A program made the position numbers and the translations under genes. The notes beneath the pieces are model-generated. The model worked only from the letters and a program-made list of their open reading frames with translations. It was not told the origin of the DNA and ran no database searches. Below, one piece after another: positions 25,100-32,972 of a stretch of DNA of 64,000 nt (the stretch's first letter is position 1; each line of letters starts with the position of its first letter). This stretch comes from Vampirovibrio sp041737375. Its GTDB lineage: Bacteria > Cyanobacteriota > Vampirovibrionia > Vampirovibrionales > Vampirovibrionaceae. The stretch lies in NCBI RefSeq assembly GCF_041737375.1, contig NZ_JBGSRV010000012.1, forward strand, positions 62,001-126,000. The letters run 5' to 3'.

Positions 25100-25915
25100 T
25101 TATAAGCTTAAACGGCTTCGCAACCGCAAAATAGCCTGAGCGTGAAGTTGACAGGCTCGGGATTCGGAAACGCAAATGATTTCGCCAATTTCCCGTAAGG
25201 TCATGTTCTCGTGGTAATACAAAGCAATTAACAGTTTTTCCCGTTCCGGCAGAGAGGCAATGGCTCCGGCCAGCCGTTTTCTCAATTCTCCGGCTTCAAA
25301 CTCGCCTTGCGGATCGGGGCTGTTGCGGTCTTCCACCATATCCAGCAAGGTCATATTGCTGCCCGAGGAATCATTGCCGTAGGTATCATCCAAAGACAGC
25401 ATCAGGTTTTGAGATTCAGACAACATGACCTGTAGTTTTTGGCGGGAAATCCCCAGCCGTTCGGCCAGTTCTTCGTCATTGGGGGCTCGCCCCAGCTCTT
25501 CTTCCATTTTTTGCATGGTTAAAGAAAGCTCTTTGCTGCGGCGGCGCACCCCACGGGGTATCCAGTCCTGAAAGCGTAACTGGTCAATAATAGACCCCCG
25601 GATGCGGGTAACTGCGTAGGTTTCAAATTTGAGTCCCCGTTCAGGATCAAAGCGCTCAACGGCTTCCATTAAGCCCAAAGTGCCATAGCTAATCAGGTCT
25701 TCGGGGGCAATGCTGATGGGTAGCGTAATGGGCATGCGGCTTACCACATAGCGAACCAGGTGCAGGTACTTTAAAATAAGTTGTTCCCGAAGCTGAGCAT
25801 TGTTGGTGTTTTTTTTATAATTTTTCCAAAGTATAAGCACTTCTTCATGAGACGTGGCATTGTTTTGCCGCGTATCCATTTTTATTCTTGATACCGGGGG
25901 TTGAGCCTCGCTCAT
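25100..25915 (-). CDS. RNA polymerase sigma factor, FliA/WhiG/SigF class
   Basis: 271 residues from ATG 25915, with AAAGG upstream; the longer frame to 26065 has an unlikely N-terminus. Region 2 contains LHLVRYVVSRMPI...DLISYGTLGLMEAVERFDPERGLKFETYAVTRIRGSIIDQLR. Region 3 follows (RRRSKELSLTMQKMEEELGRAPNDEELAERLG), and region 4 ends in LREIGEIICVSESRACQLHAQAILRLR. This is the sigma-28 group that runs flagellar, stress or developmental genes and is usually held by an anti-sigma factor. No flagellar gene is in the window. It is the first gene of an operon with two unknowns, a histidine kinase and a receiver-HATPase, hence a probable self-contained regulon switch. Confidence 0.93.
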   Translation of the reverse strand: MSEAQPPVSRIKMDTRQNNATSHEEVLILWKNYKKNTNNAQLREQLILKYLHLVRYVVSRMPITLPISIAPEDLISYGTLGLMEAVERFDPERGLKFETYAVTRIRGSIIDQLRFQDWIPRGVRRRSKELSLTMQKMEEELGRAPNDEELAERLGISRQKLQVMLSESQNLMLSLDDTYGNDSSGSNMTLLDMVEDRNSPDPQGEFEAGELRKRLAGAIASLPEREKLLIALYYHENMTLREIGEIICVSESRACQLHAQAILRLRSRLSL

Positions 25916-26129
25916 ATCAAAAAGAACCTTTTTTCTGCCTTTTTCCTGCCGTCCATCCGTAACATTTATTATAGAGGGATTTGCATGCCAACTTGTTTTT
26001 TTGACATTATGAGAGCTAAATATCCCCCGTCTGGTGCAGTGGCTTGACCGTGCATTGGCAATCAATTCCCTTCACTGGTTTTATGAAAGCAGTATTTAAA
26101 ATTTAAATTGCAGATAGGAACCTTGCCTC

Positions 26130-27410
26130 ATGTTCCCCATCTCCCCCCCGTCTCAAACCCGCCCGTTGAATCCACGTTTACCACTGGCCCCTGCCGCGGT
26201 GCGCTTTGGTAAAACCCGAAAGGCAAAGCTGGAAGGCATTGCCGCCTTTGGAGAAGCTAGCCAACGACTGCATCAGACTCGGGAGGATTTAAACAAAACC
26301 GGGGTTCAGGACGCTTTGAAGGGGGCAATGGCCAAGTATCAATACACCATTGCCGAGGATTTCTTTGTTAACTACAACGAAAAACTGACCTTTAATCGAG
26401 CCCAAAACCAGATTAACCATTTATGGAATAACGTGACGGGTGAGGACTTAAAGCGGTTTTATGAGGCCGAAAAACTGGGGCTGGTGGAAGAATCTTCGGA
26501 CATGTTTTTTGAAATGTACACCCTGAAGGCTTTGTACAGTGGCTTGATTACAAAGCAGCAGGTTAAAAAATGGTCTGCCATGTTGCCGCAGGCTCCTGCG
26601 GATGGGAAACCAATTACGGAGGAGGGCGGCGTTTCTGAGCTGACCAGTGGTGAGGCGTTTGAAAAGGCCCGGCAAGCCATTAAAGCAGAAATCAAAAAGA
26701 CCGCCGAAGCGAAACACCCTTGGGCCTATGATCGCTTCAGAAAAATGGTGAATCAGGGTTGGGTTAGCCCGGATACAAAGGCGGGGGAGCCTGATCGGGC
26801 GCTGGATTTGTTGGCTCTGGTGGGCATGAAATGCGCTTTGATGACCCGGAAAGATCCGGGCTACAGGCTGTGGGGCGATAATATTCAGCTGTTATGCGGT
26901 GAAGCCGAGGAATTGCGGGAAGAGATGCACGGGGATAGCCCCATGGATAGCCCTGCCAAATGGCTGATTGCGGGCATGGCCAAGCTGTATGGCTTGCCAT
27001 TGATGCCTGCGGGCCTGTTTCAAAAAATAATTGTTCATATTGTGGGTAAAGAACTCAACTATGTACCCAAAGACGCCAAAGGCCCCCCGCTGAAATTTGA
27101 CATTGATTACAAAGACTTGATGGAAACGGTGTATAGCAAGCAAATTGGTCGACAGGAGCTGGATTACAGTCGCCCGGATATTGACGCCAGTTTAGCGCGT
27201 CATTCTGACATTCGGTTGAATAAAGACGCCATGAAACGGGGCAACGCCAAGCGCAAGTGTATTTTAAAGCCTTATGAACTTTGGCAGGAAAGCGCTGTGC
27301 TAAAAAACGCCCTGCAAGAAAAGGGCAAGGCCAAAGAATCTAAAATTGCCGAGAAAGTGCTGCACACGGGCGCCAGCGCGCCAGAAAAACCTAGCCTAGC
27401 ATCTGTTTAA
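26130..27410 (+). CDS. Unknown protein with N-terminal FG motif
   Basis: 426 residues, unrecognised, mostly helical and soluble. The N-terminus is proline-rich and ends in APAAVRFGKTRKAKL (residues ~19-33), the RFG motif seen in other proteins here. The middle is charged and helical (AKYQYTIAEDFFVNYNEKLTF, ALYSGLITKQQVKKWSAML, DLLALVGMKCALMTRK). It has no signal peptide. Its 3' end overlaps the convergent murT gene by 20 bases. Candidate exported or lineage-specific protein; nothing supports an enzymatic role. Confidence 0.65.
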   Translation: MFPISPPSQTRPLNPRLPLAPAAVRFGKTRKAKLEGIAAFGEASQRLHQTREDLNKTGVQDALKGAMAKYQYTIAEDFFVNYNEKLTFNRAQNQINHLWNNVTGEDLKRFYEAEKLGLVEESSDMFFEMYTLKALYSGLITKQQVKKWSAMLPQAPADGKPITEEGGVSELTSGEAFEKARQAIKAEIKKTAEAKHPWAYDRFRKMVNQGWVSPDTKAGEPDRALDLLALVGMKCALMTRKDPGYRLWGDNIQLLCGEAEELREEMHGDSPMDSPAKWLIAGMAKLYGLPLMPAGLFQKIIVHIVGKELNYVPKDAKGPPLKFDIDYKDLMETVYSKQIGRQELDYSRPDIDASLARHSDIRLNKDAMKRGNAKRKCILKPYELWQESAVLKNALQEKGKAKESKIAEKVLHTGASAPEKPSLASV

Positions 27411-28788
27411 GGTAAAGCAGGGCCGTATAGGTGGGCAGCACATACAGGGTTTCATCCGGCTGGGTTTGGGCCAAGGCTTGATCCAGTGCCGTTTTAAGAT
27501 CAGGTTCCACCTGGATGTTGGCCGCTGGCAATCCGGCGTATTTTAGCCGAACCGCCATATCATCGGCCCGAACGCCACTGACCACTACTTTTTTGTGCGC
27601 AGGAATGGCCTCAAACTGGGCGTCCCATATCCAGGAAACATCCCGCCCATCGGCGTAATTATCATTCAGGGCCAGCAGTAAGCGGCCTTTGGGGTCCCCG
27701 CCCACCAGTTTTAATACTTCGGAGGCCCCTACCGGGTTTTTAATCAGCATAATCAGGGTGTTTTTGCCTTGTAAAACCCGCTTTTCGGCCCTGCCAAAAA
27801 CACTTTGGTAGTTTTTAAGGCCCTCGGTAATCACACTCACCGGCAAGCCCAGATCATAGGCCGCCGCCGCCGCCGCCAGCAGGTTATACACATTAAACAA
27901 ACCGGGCAAGCCCAAAACAACGGAAACAACCTGATGGCCATAGCGTAGTTGAATTTCACTGGATTCTGGTTTAACCACAACGGTTTGGGCGGCTACGGTT
28001 AAGGGGGGGCGCTCGAACGTACATTGCTGACAACGGTAATGCCCCAGGTGGCCGAAAATCAGGGTTTCATAATGCAACGGCCCCTGACAGGAAGGGCATT
28101 GGGTCACTTCTCGGGTGAAAGGCACCGGCCCGCTGGCAGGCGCGCCATGTTGGTAAATCACGGTTTCCACCCCAAAGTAAAGCAGGCGATCTTGAAACGC
28201 TGGGTGCTGACCTAATGTAGTTACCAGCGGGTCATCGCCGTTTAAAATCAAGCGCCCCTTGCCTTGGGCGATATCGGTTTGCTGAATACCGCTCAGGATC
28301 AGTTTGGCGGTGGTGTCCAACTCTCCGTAACGATCCAGTTGATCCCGAAACAGGTTACTGACCACCACCCGTTGTACCCCAATTTCAGCGGTTAGGCCCT
28401 TCATAGAGGCTTCATCCACTTCCAGCACGGCGTAATCGGCCTTTAGCTGTCCGGTAATGGAGCTTTGCTTGATTAAAGCCGCCGTAATGCCGGGTACCAT
28501 GTTGGCCCCCAGCTGGTTGTGCACCACCCGGTGATTGTCTTCCCGAATGAATTGGGCCAGCAGCCCGCAGGTGGTGGTTTTGCCATTGGTGCCGGTCACG
28601 GCGATCACGTCATGTTTGATTTGTTTTCCCAGATTTCGCAGCAACTGGGGGTCCAGTTTGCGGGCCACTTTTCCGGGCAGGCTGGTGCCTGAGCCCATTT
28701 TAAGGAAAGCTGTCAGGTTGGCGACGGTTTTTCCGCTGGTTACGGCAACGGCGGTTTTCAGCATGGCAAAATCAGTCCAAAACATCAT
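27391..28788 (-). CDS. murT: MurT-like lipid II isoglutaminyl synthase, ligase subunit
   Basis: 465 residues. It is a Mur-ligase family enzyme that, with the glutaminase GatD, amidates the D-Glu of lipid II. It has the ATP-binding VTGTNGKTTTCGLLAQF, the MurT-specific zinc ribbon CPSCQGPLHYET...YRCQQC and the C-terminal DUF1727-like region (LALNDNYADGRDVSWIWDAQFE). Unlike most genomes, no gatD gene adjoins it: one neighbour is an unknown on the other strand and the other is a glyoxalase-fold gene. The two in-frame ATGs at the start are equivalent. It has a 20-base 3' overlap with the convergent gene. Confidence 0.88.
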   Translation of the reverse strand: MMFWTDFAMLKTAVAVTSGKTVANLTAFLKMGSGTSLPGKVARKLDPQLLRNLGKQIKHDVIAVTGTNGKTTTCGLLAQFIREDNHRVVHNQLGANMVPGITAALIKQSSITGQLKADYAVLEVDEASMKGLTAEIGVQRVVVSNLFRDQLDRYGELDTTAKLILSGIQQTDIAQGKGRLILNGDDPLVTTLGQHPAFQDRLLYFGVETVIYQHGAPASGPVPFTREVTQCPSCQGPLHYETLIFGHLGHYRCQQCTFERPPLTVAAQTVVVKPESSEIQLRYGHQVVSVVLGLPGLFNVYNLLAAAAAAYDLGLPVSVITEGLKNYQSVFGRAEKRVLQGKNTLIMLIKNPVGASEVLKLVGGDPKGRLLLALNDNYADGRDVSWIWDAQFEAIPAHKKVVVSGVRADDMAVRLKYAGLPAANIQVEPDLKTALDQALAQTQPDETLYVLPTYTALLYLKQMLG

Positions 28789-28898
28789 TGTTTCATCATA
28801 CTATTTTTTAGCACCCTGTTTGCGCTCTCTGATTGGTGGGGTGGGGGCGAGGCCAATTATTTGAAGCCGTCCGGTTTGAGTTTGGCTTGATTGTGGGG

Positions 28899-29342
28899 CT
28901 ATTCCGGCAAATTCATTTGCCCATCGAAGGTTAATTCAAAGTGAGGATTCCAGGCCACTTCCCACAAAATGCCATCGGGATCGGCAAAGTATCCAGAATG
29001 CCCACCCCAGCTGGTATCCTGAGCGGGTTTAACGATGGTTCCGCCCGCTTGCTTGGCCAGCTCAAGCACTTGGGCCACTTCATGTCGCTGATGCACATTG
29101 TAGGCCAGCGCAAACCCTCTAAAGCCAGCGCCATCGTTGGGCAATCCGGCGTCTTGGGCTAGTTCTTCCTGCGGAAACAGGGCCAATACCACTCCGCCAT
29201 TCATCTGAAAAAATACCACCCCTGCTGAGCTGCCTCGTTTGGAGGGCTTCCAGCCCAGCCCCTGCTCGTAAAACGAGCGGGACTGAGCCAGATTGGAAAC
29301 CCCCAGGGTGATAAAGCTAACCCGTTGCTGCATCAGCGGCAT
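28899..29342 (-). CDS. VOC (glyoxalase/bleomycin-resistance) superfamily protein
   Basis: 147 residues. It has the paired beta-alpha-beta-beta-beta modules of the vicinal oxygen chelate fold: FITLGVSNLAQSRSFYEQGLGW at the start and the C-terminal GHSGYFADPDGILWEVAWNPH with the metal-type residues. The family includes glyoxalases, dioxygenases and resistance proteins, so the reaction is unknown. It begins 4 bases after the stop of dapL on the same strand and is therefore co-transcribed with it, although no functional link is obvious. Confidence 0.85.
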   Translation of the reverse strand: MPLMQQRVSFITLGVSNLAQSRSFYEQGLGWKPSKRGSSAGVVFFQMNGGVVLALFPQEELAQDAGLPNDGAGFRGFALAYNVHQRHEVAQVLELAKQAGGTIVKPAQDTSWGGHSGYFADPDGILWEVAWNPHFELTFDGQMNLPE

Positions 29343-29346
29343 TCAA

Positions 29347-30546
29347 TTAAACCGAAGCGCTTTGCTTGGCCAACTGAGCGAAGGTGACGCCTTCTTTTTC
29401 CATGCGGGCCAGCACTTCTTTCAAGCGCTCATCCGGCACGGTCAGGGCGACCCGGAAGTAACCCTCGCCTTCTGCCCCGTAGCCAGTGCCGGGAGGCACC
29501 ACCACGCCGCATTTTTCCAGCAGCAGGCTGACGAATTCCACGCTCTTCATGCCGGTGGGAACTGGCAACCACAGGTAGAAGGTGGCTTCATTGCGGGCCA
29601 CGTTCCAGCCCAGCTTGTTGAGGCCTTCCACAAAAATATCCCGACGGCGGGCGTAGATGGCATTCAAATCCTTGGTCAACGCTTCCGACTGATTCAAACC
29701 AACTGCGGAGGCATGCTGGACGGCCTTGAACACGCCGCTATCGGTGTTGTTTTTAACGGTGCCCAGCGCTTTAATGGCATCCGGGTTGCCTACCGCAAAG
29801 CCCACCCGCCAGCCGGTCATGTTGTACATTTTGCTGAGGGAGAACATTTCGATGCACACCTCTTTGGCACCCGGTACCGAGAGGAAGCTGGGGGCTTTAT
29901 AGCCGTCAAAGGTCATTTCGCTGTAGGCGTTGTCGTGGCACAGTAAAATGTCGTGCTGTTTGCAGAAATCCACGATTTCCTTGATTTTGGGCTCATCAAT
30001 AATGGCGCCCAGCGGGTTGTTGGGGTAGTTCAGGAAGAACAACTTGGCCCGCTTGGCCATGTCCACCGGAATTTTGCTCAAATCGGGCAGAAACTTGTTT
30101 TCGGCCAGCAGGGGTACCGTAAAGGGTTCGCCGTGGCACAGTAGGGTATAGTTGTTGTATACCGGGTAGCCGGGAGAAGGGCAAAGCACCACATCGCCGG
30201 GATTGACATAGGCCAAAATCAGGTGGGCCAAGCCTTCTTTGGAGCCAATCAGGGAGAGGGCTTCGGTGGCCGGGTCCACGCTCACCCCAAAGCGGGTTTT
30301 CATCCAGTTGGTGGCGGCGGTGCGGAACTCTTCGGTGCCGTGATAAGGTGGGTAGTTGTGGTTGGCCGGATCGGCCACCGCTTTTTGCATGGCCTCCACA
30401 ATGGGGGCGGGGGTGGGCAAATCGGGGTCGCCTACGCCTAGGCTGATGATATCGACGCCACGGGATTTGGCTTCAGCAATTTTACGGTCAATTTCGGCGA
30501 ACAGATAAGGGGGCAGTTTGCCAAGATTCGCTGCGGGTTGGGGCAT
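29347..30546 (-). CDS. dapL: LL-diaminopimelate aminotransferase
   Basis: 399 residues from ATG 30546, which follows AAGAGGAAC. It is a PLP class-I/II aminotransferase. The motifs GVGDPDLPTPAPIVEAM, NYPPYHGTEEFRTA, the GYPVYNNY region, LNYPNNPLGA and the PLP lysine in SLSKMYNMTGWRVGF fit the DapL group, which converts tetrahydrodipicolinate to LL-diaminopimelate in one step. This route is used by Cyanobacteria and Chlamydiae and would feed both lysine and peptidoglycan. A related aminotransferase with other specificity cannot be excluded from motifs alone. Its promoter region is shared with the divergent prmA. Confidence 0.8.
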   Translation of the reverse strand: MPQPAANLGKLPPYLFAEIDRKIAEAKSRGVDIISLGVGDPDLPTPAPIVEAMQKAVADPANHNYPPYHGTEEFRTAATNWMKTRFGVSVDPATEALSLIGSKEGLAHLILAYVNPGDVVLCPSPGYPVYNNYTLLCHGEPFTVPLLAENKFLPDLSKIPVDMAKRAKLFFLNYPNNPLGAIIDEPKIKEIVDFCKQHDILLCHDNAYSEMTFDGYKAPSFLSVPGAKEVCIEMFSLSKMYNMTGWRVGFAVGNPDAIKALGTVKNNTDSGVFKAVQHASAVGLNQSEALTKDLNAIYARRRDIFVEGLNKLGWNVARNEATFYLWLPVPTGMKSVEFVSLLLEKCGVVVPPGTGYGAEGEGYFRVALTVPDERLKEVLARMEKEGVTFAQLAKQSASV

Positions 30547-30674
30547 GGGTGATGTTCCTCTTGATGACAATGATATGAATTTAAAACTTGAAAAACAGGC
30601 GGGGGATTACCGGAGCGCTAGGCGGAAGCTGTGCTTTCCAAGCGCCCAAGGCACGGGGCGGGGTGTGGAAAGCC

Positions 30675-30704
30675 TTGTGATCCAGGTCAGCCTTCGGTTA
30701 ATCT
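30675..30704 (+). promoter_or_regulatory. Candidate sigma-70 promoter for prmA
   Basis: TTGTGA (30675-30680), an 18-base spacer, then TAATCT (30699-30704), in the divergent dapL/prmA gap. It matches four of six consensus bases in both boxes, so it is tentative. Confidence 0.35.
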
Positions 30705-30768
30705 AGTGGGGGTACTCTAACATAAATGCCCCCGCCCTAAAACCCACCCACAGGAGCCTTTGCCCGCT

Positions 30769-31698
30769 ATGGACCCCACCACGCAAGCCCCCCTTACCAA
30801 CGCCGTACTGGAAGTGCGTATTCAATGCCCGCCGGTGCTGGCCAGTTATCTGGAAGAATTGCTGTGGACCATTGAAGGGGTGGAAAGCGTGTGCGAAACC
30901 TACAACAACGAGCGCACCGACGATGAAACCCGGCCTTCGGATTTGAGCTACATGAGCATATTAACCCGCAATCCGCTTGGCGAGGATTTGGTGAAGGTGT
31001 TGATGGTGCAAAATCCCAAGCTGATGAAGGTGTGCGACATTGTAGGCACAAAATGGATTGAGGAAAAGGACTGGGCCGAAAGCTGGAAACAGCACTGGAA
31101 ACCCACCCATATCACTGAAAAACTGACCATTTGCCCCACCTGGGAAGAATATACCCCCCAATCCGCCGATGAAGTGGTCATTGTACTGGACCCCGAATGC
31201 GCCTTTGGCACCGGCACCCACGAAACCACCCAACTGATGCTGAAACTGCTGCAAGAATTGGCGGATGGCACCGATTTGTCCCAGAAAAATTTGCTGGATG
31301 TAGGGACGGGTTCCGGTATTTTGGGCATTTATGCCGCCAAGCGGGGCTGTAAAGAGGTAAAAGGGCTGGATAATGACGCTTTGGCCGTTCAAACCGCCAT
31401 TAAAAACGCCCTGCAAAATCAGGTGGAATCGGCCTGTGAGTTTACAGATACCCCTTTGGGCGAGTTGTGCCATACCCCCTACGACATTCTGCTGGCCAAT
31501 ATTATTGCCCCGGTGATTCTGGAGCTGTTCCCGGATATGCTGGCCCGCCTTTCCCCCGGCGCCCTGTTTTACGCCAGCGGCCTTATTGAAACCTCGGTGG
31601 GCAAAGTGGAAGCCGCCATGCAGGAAGCCGGGTTTAGCGATATTCAACGCCGCCAACAAGGCGACTGGTTCGCCATTTCAGGTGTGTATAAGTCCTAA
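30769..31698 (+). CDS. prmA: Ribosomal protein L11 methyltransferase
   Basis: 309 residues from ATG 30769; an upstream TTG at 30760 is too close to the AGGAG. PrmA trimethylates lysines and the N-terminus of L11. It shows the N-terminal substrate-binding domain with EKDWAESWKQHWKP, then VIVLDPECAFGTGTHETTQLML, the SAM-binding LLDVGTGSGILGIYAAKRG and the NIIAPVILEL motif. All diagnostic blocks are present. It is alone on its strand; a palindromic repeat pair follows. Confidence 0.96.
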   Translation: MDPTTQAPLTNAVLEVRIQCPPVLASYLEELLWTIEGVESVCETYNNERTDDETRPSDLSYMSILTRNPLGEDLVKVLMVQNPKLMKVCDIVGTKWIEEKDWAESWKQHWKPTHITEKLTICPTWEEYTPQSADEVVIVLDPECAFGTGTHETTQLMLKLLQELADGTDLSQKNLLDVGTGSGILGIYAAKRGCKEVKGLDNDALAVQTAIKNALQNQVESACEFTDTPLGELCHTPYDILLANIIAPVILELFPDMLARLSPGALFYASGLIETSVGKVEAAMQEAGFSDIQRRQQGDWFAISGVYKS

Positions 31699-32071
31699 AC
31701 AACCCGGCCTTAAACTGTCCTCATTTTCGAAGTGTATGGTGTATCAGTCCTCCGTAACGCTTCCCTACATACCCTACAGCCCCCCCTGTCATTCTCGCGC
31801 AGGCGGGAATCCACGCTGCCTTGGGCGGGAGAAGCCTTGGTACTGGTATTAAGTGCGATCCACTCAGTGGATTCCCGCCTGCGCGGGAATGACAGGGAGG
31901 CGTGGAGGAAAGGGGCTTTGTGCTGGAGTGACAGGGTTTTGTTGAAGAATGACAGGTGACAGGGAGATTTGATTAAAAATGGGCAGTGATAGCACGGTTG
32001 TAAAACCGGTTATAAACAATGAGGTGGTTTTCTGAGAAAATAAGCGTATATAGGAGTTGTGTTTCAATCTC
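31699..32071. other. Intergenic region containing REP-like inverted repeats
   Basis: 373 bases without a gene between prmA and rsmE, holding the inverted repeat pair at 31785-31898. The rest is a degenerate stretch with several AGTGACAGG-like echoes (about 31926-31965). No RNA gene is visible. The rsmE ribosome site, AGGAG at 32052, lies at its end. Confidence 0.5.
31785..31898. repeat. Inverted repeat pair of the GTCATTCCCGC type
   Basis: A ~30-base segment (31785-31814, containing GTCATTCTCGCGCAGGCGGG) is repeated in inverted orientation at 31867-31898 with about one mismatch and a ~50-base spacer. Each arm is itself palindromic around CGCGCAGGCGGG. GTCATTCCCGC-type palindromes are common dispersed REP-like elements in many bacteria. 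The pair can fold into a long hairpin and may also end prmA transcription or mark a MITE. Copy number elsewhere in the genome is unknown. Confidence 0.7.
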
Positions 32072-32845
32072 ATGGAAACTTTTCATCTCAAGCGTTTTTT
32101 TATTACGCTCTCAGGGCCTTTGACCTCTTTTCCCGCTGAAATGACGGTTGAGGATGATGTGGTGGCGCATCATTTACGCACGGTAATGCGGGCTAAGGCC
32201 GGAGAATCAGTAGTGCTGGTTGATGGGGCCAGCCGGTGCGCCTATTTGGCCACGCTGATGGCCGTAGAAAGACGCTCAGTGCAGGTGGTAGTCCAATCGG
32301 CGCTGGAGCAAACTCTGAATTGCTTGCCTTCAGTCACCTTGGCGGTGGCCTTGATTAAGGAGCAACGCTGGGACTGGTTGATTCAAAAGGCCACGGAGCT
32401 GGGGGTGGAAGCCATCCAGCCCATTGCTTCGGAACGCACGGTGATTAAGCTGGGTGAAAAGGATATTTCCAAAAAGCTGGAACGCTGGGAGGCCGTGATT
32501 CGCTCGGCGGCGGAACAATCGGAAGGGTTGTTTGTGCCCCCGGTTTTGGCCCCGGTGTCGGTGAAGGCCTTATGTGCCAATGCCGCCTTGCAACAAACCC
32601 ACCGCATTTTGCTGGCCGAACGGGGCGCGCAGCGGGATACGCTAAAAACCGTTCTCAGTCAGCATCAACCGGATCGCTCCCTGTTGTTTGCCATTGGGCC
32701 AGAGGGCGGCTGGACGGATCTGGAATTAAAGTGCTTTGAGCAATCGGGGTTTACCTTTGCCAGTTTGGGCCAGCGCATTATGCGAAGTGAAACGGCGGCC
32801 CTGGCGGCCATGGCGGCTGTGGTGTACGAGTGGGCTCCCTCCTAG
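32072..32845 (+). CDS. rsmE: 16S rRNA (uracil(1498)-N3)-methyltransferase
   Basis: 257 residues from ATG 32072; AGGAG lies 15 bases upstream, a little far, and the longer TTG frame at 32057 is worse. The SPOUT-fold enzyme methylates U1498 of 16S rRNA. The N-terminal PUA-like part has HHLRTVMRAKAGESVVLVDG. The C-terminal knot shows KEQRWDWLIQKATELGVEAIQPI, FAIGPEGGWTDLEL and SLGQRIMRSETAALAAM. All signatures are present. It may be transcribed with the cca gene that follows after ~127 bases. Confidence 0.95.
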   Translation: METFHLKRFFITLSGPLTSFPAEMTVEDDVVAHHLRTVMRAKAGESVVLVDGASRCAYLATLMAVERRSVQVVVQSALEQTLNCLPSVTLAVALIKEQRWDWLIQKATELGVEAIQPIASERTVIKLGEKDISKKLERWEAVIRSAAEQSEGLFVPPVLAPVSVKALCANAALQQTHRILLAERGAQRDTLKTVLSQHQPDRSLLFAIGPEGGWTDLELKCFEQSGFTFASLGQRIMRSETAALAAMAAVVYEWAPS

Positions 32846-32972
32846 TTGACAGCGAAGCCAGCTTCCGTCATGATGCCCTACTGGTTTTTTCCGGGGTTCG
32901 GTTCTGTTAGCGCCTAAATAAGTGGCCCGTGCCGAATGGGTAGCAATCCATTAAAAATAGGCTGACATCATC

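Noticed and set aside
30961..31659. Antisense 232-codon frame opposite prmA
   Set aside because: Shadow of a confidently identified gene; no start signal or domain.
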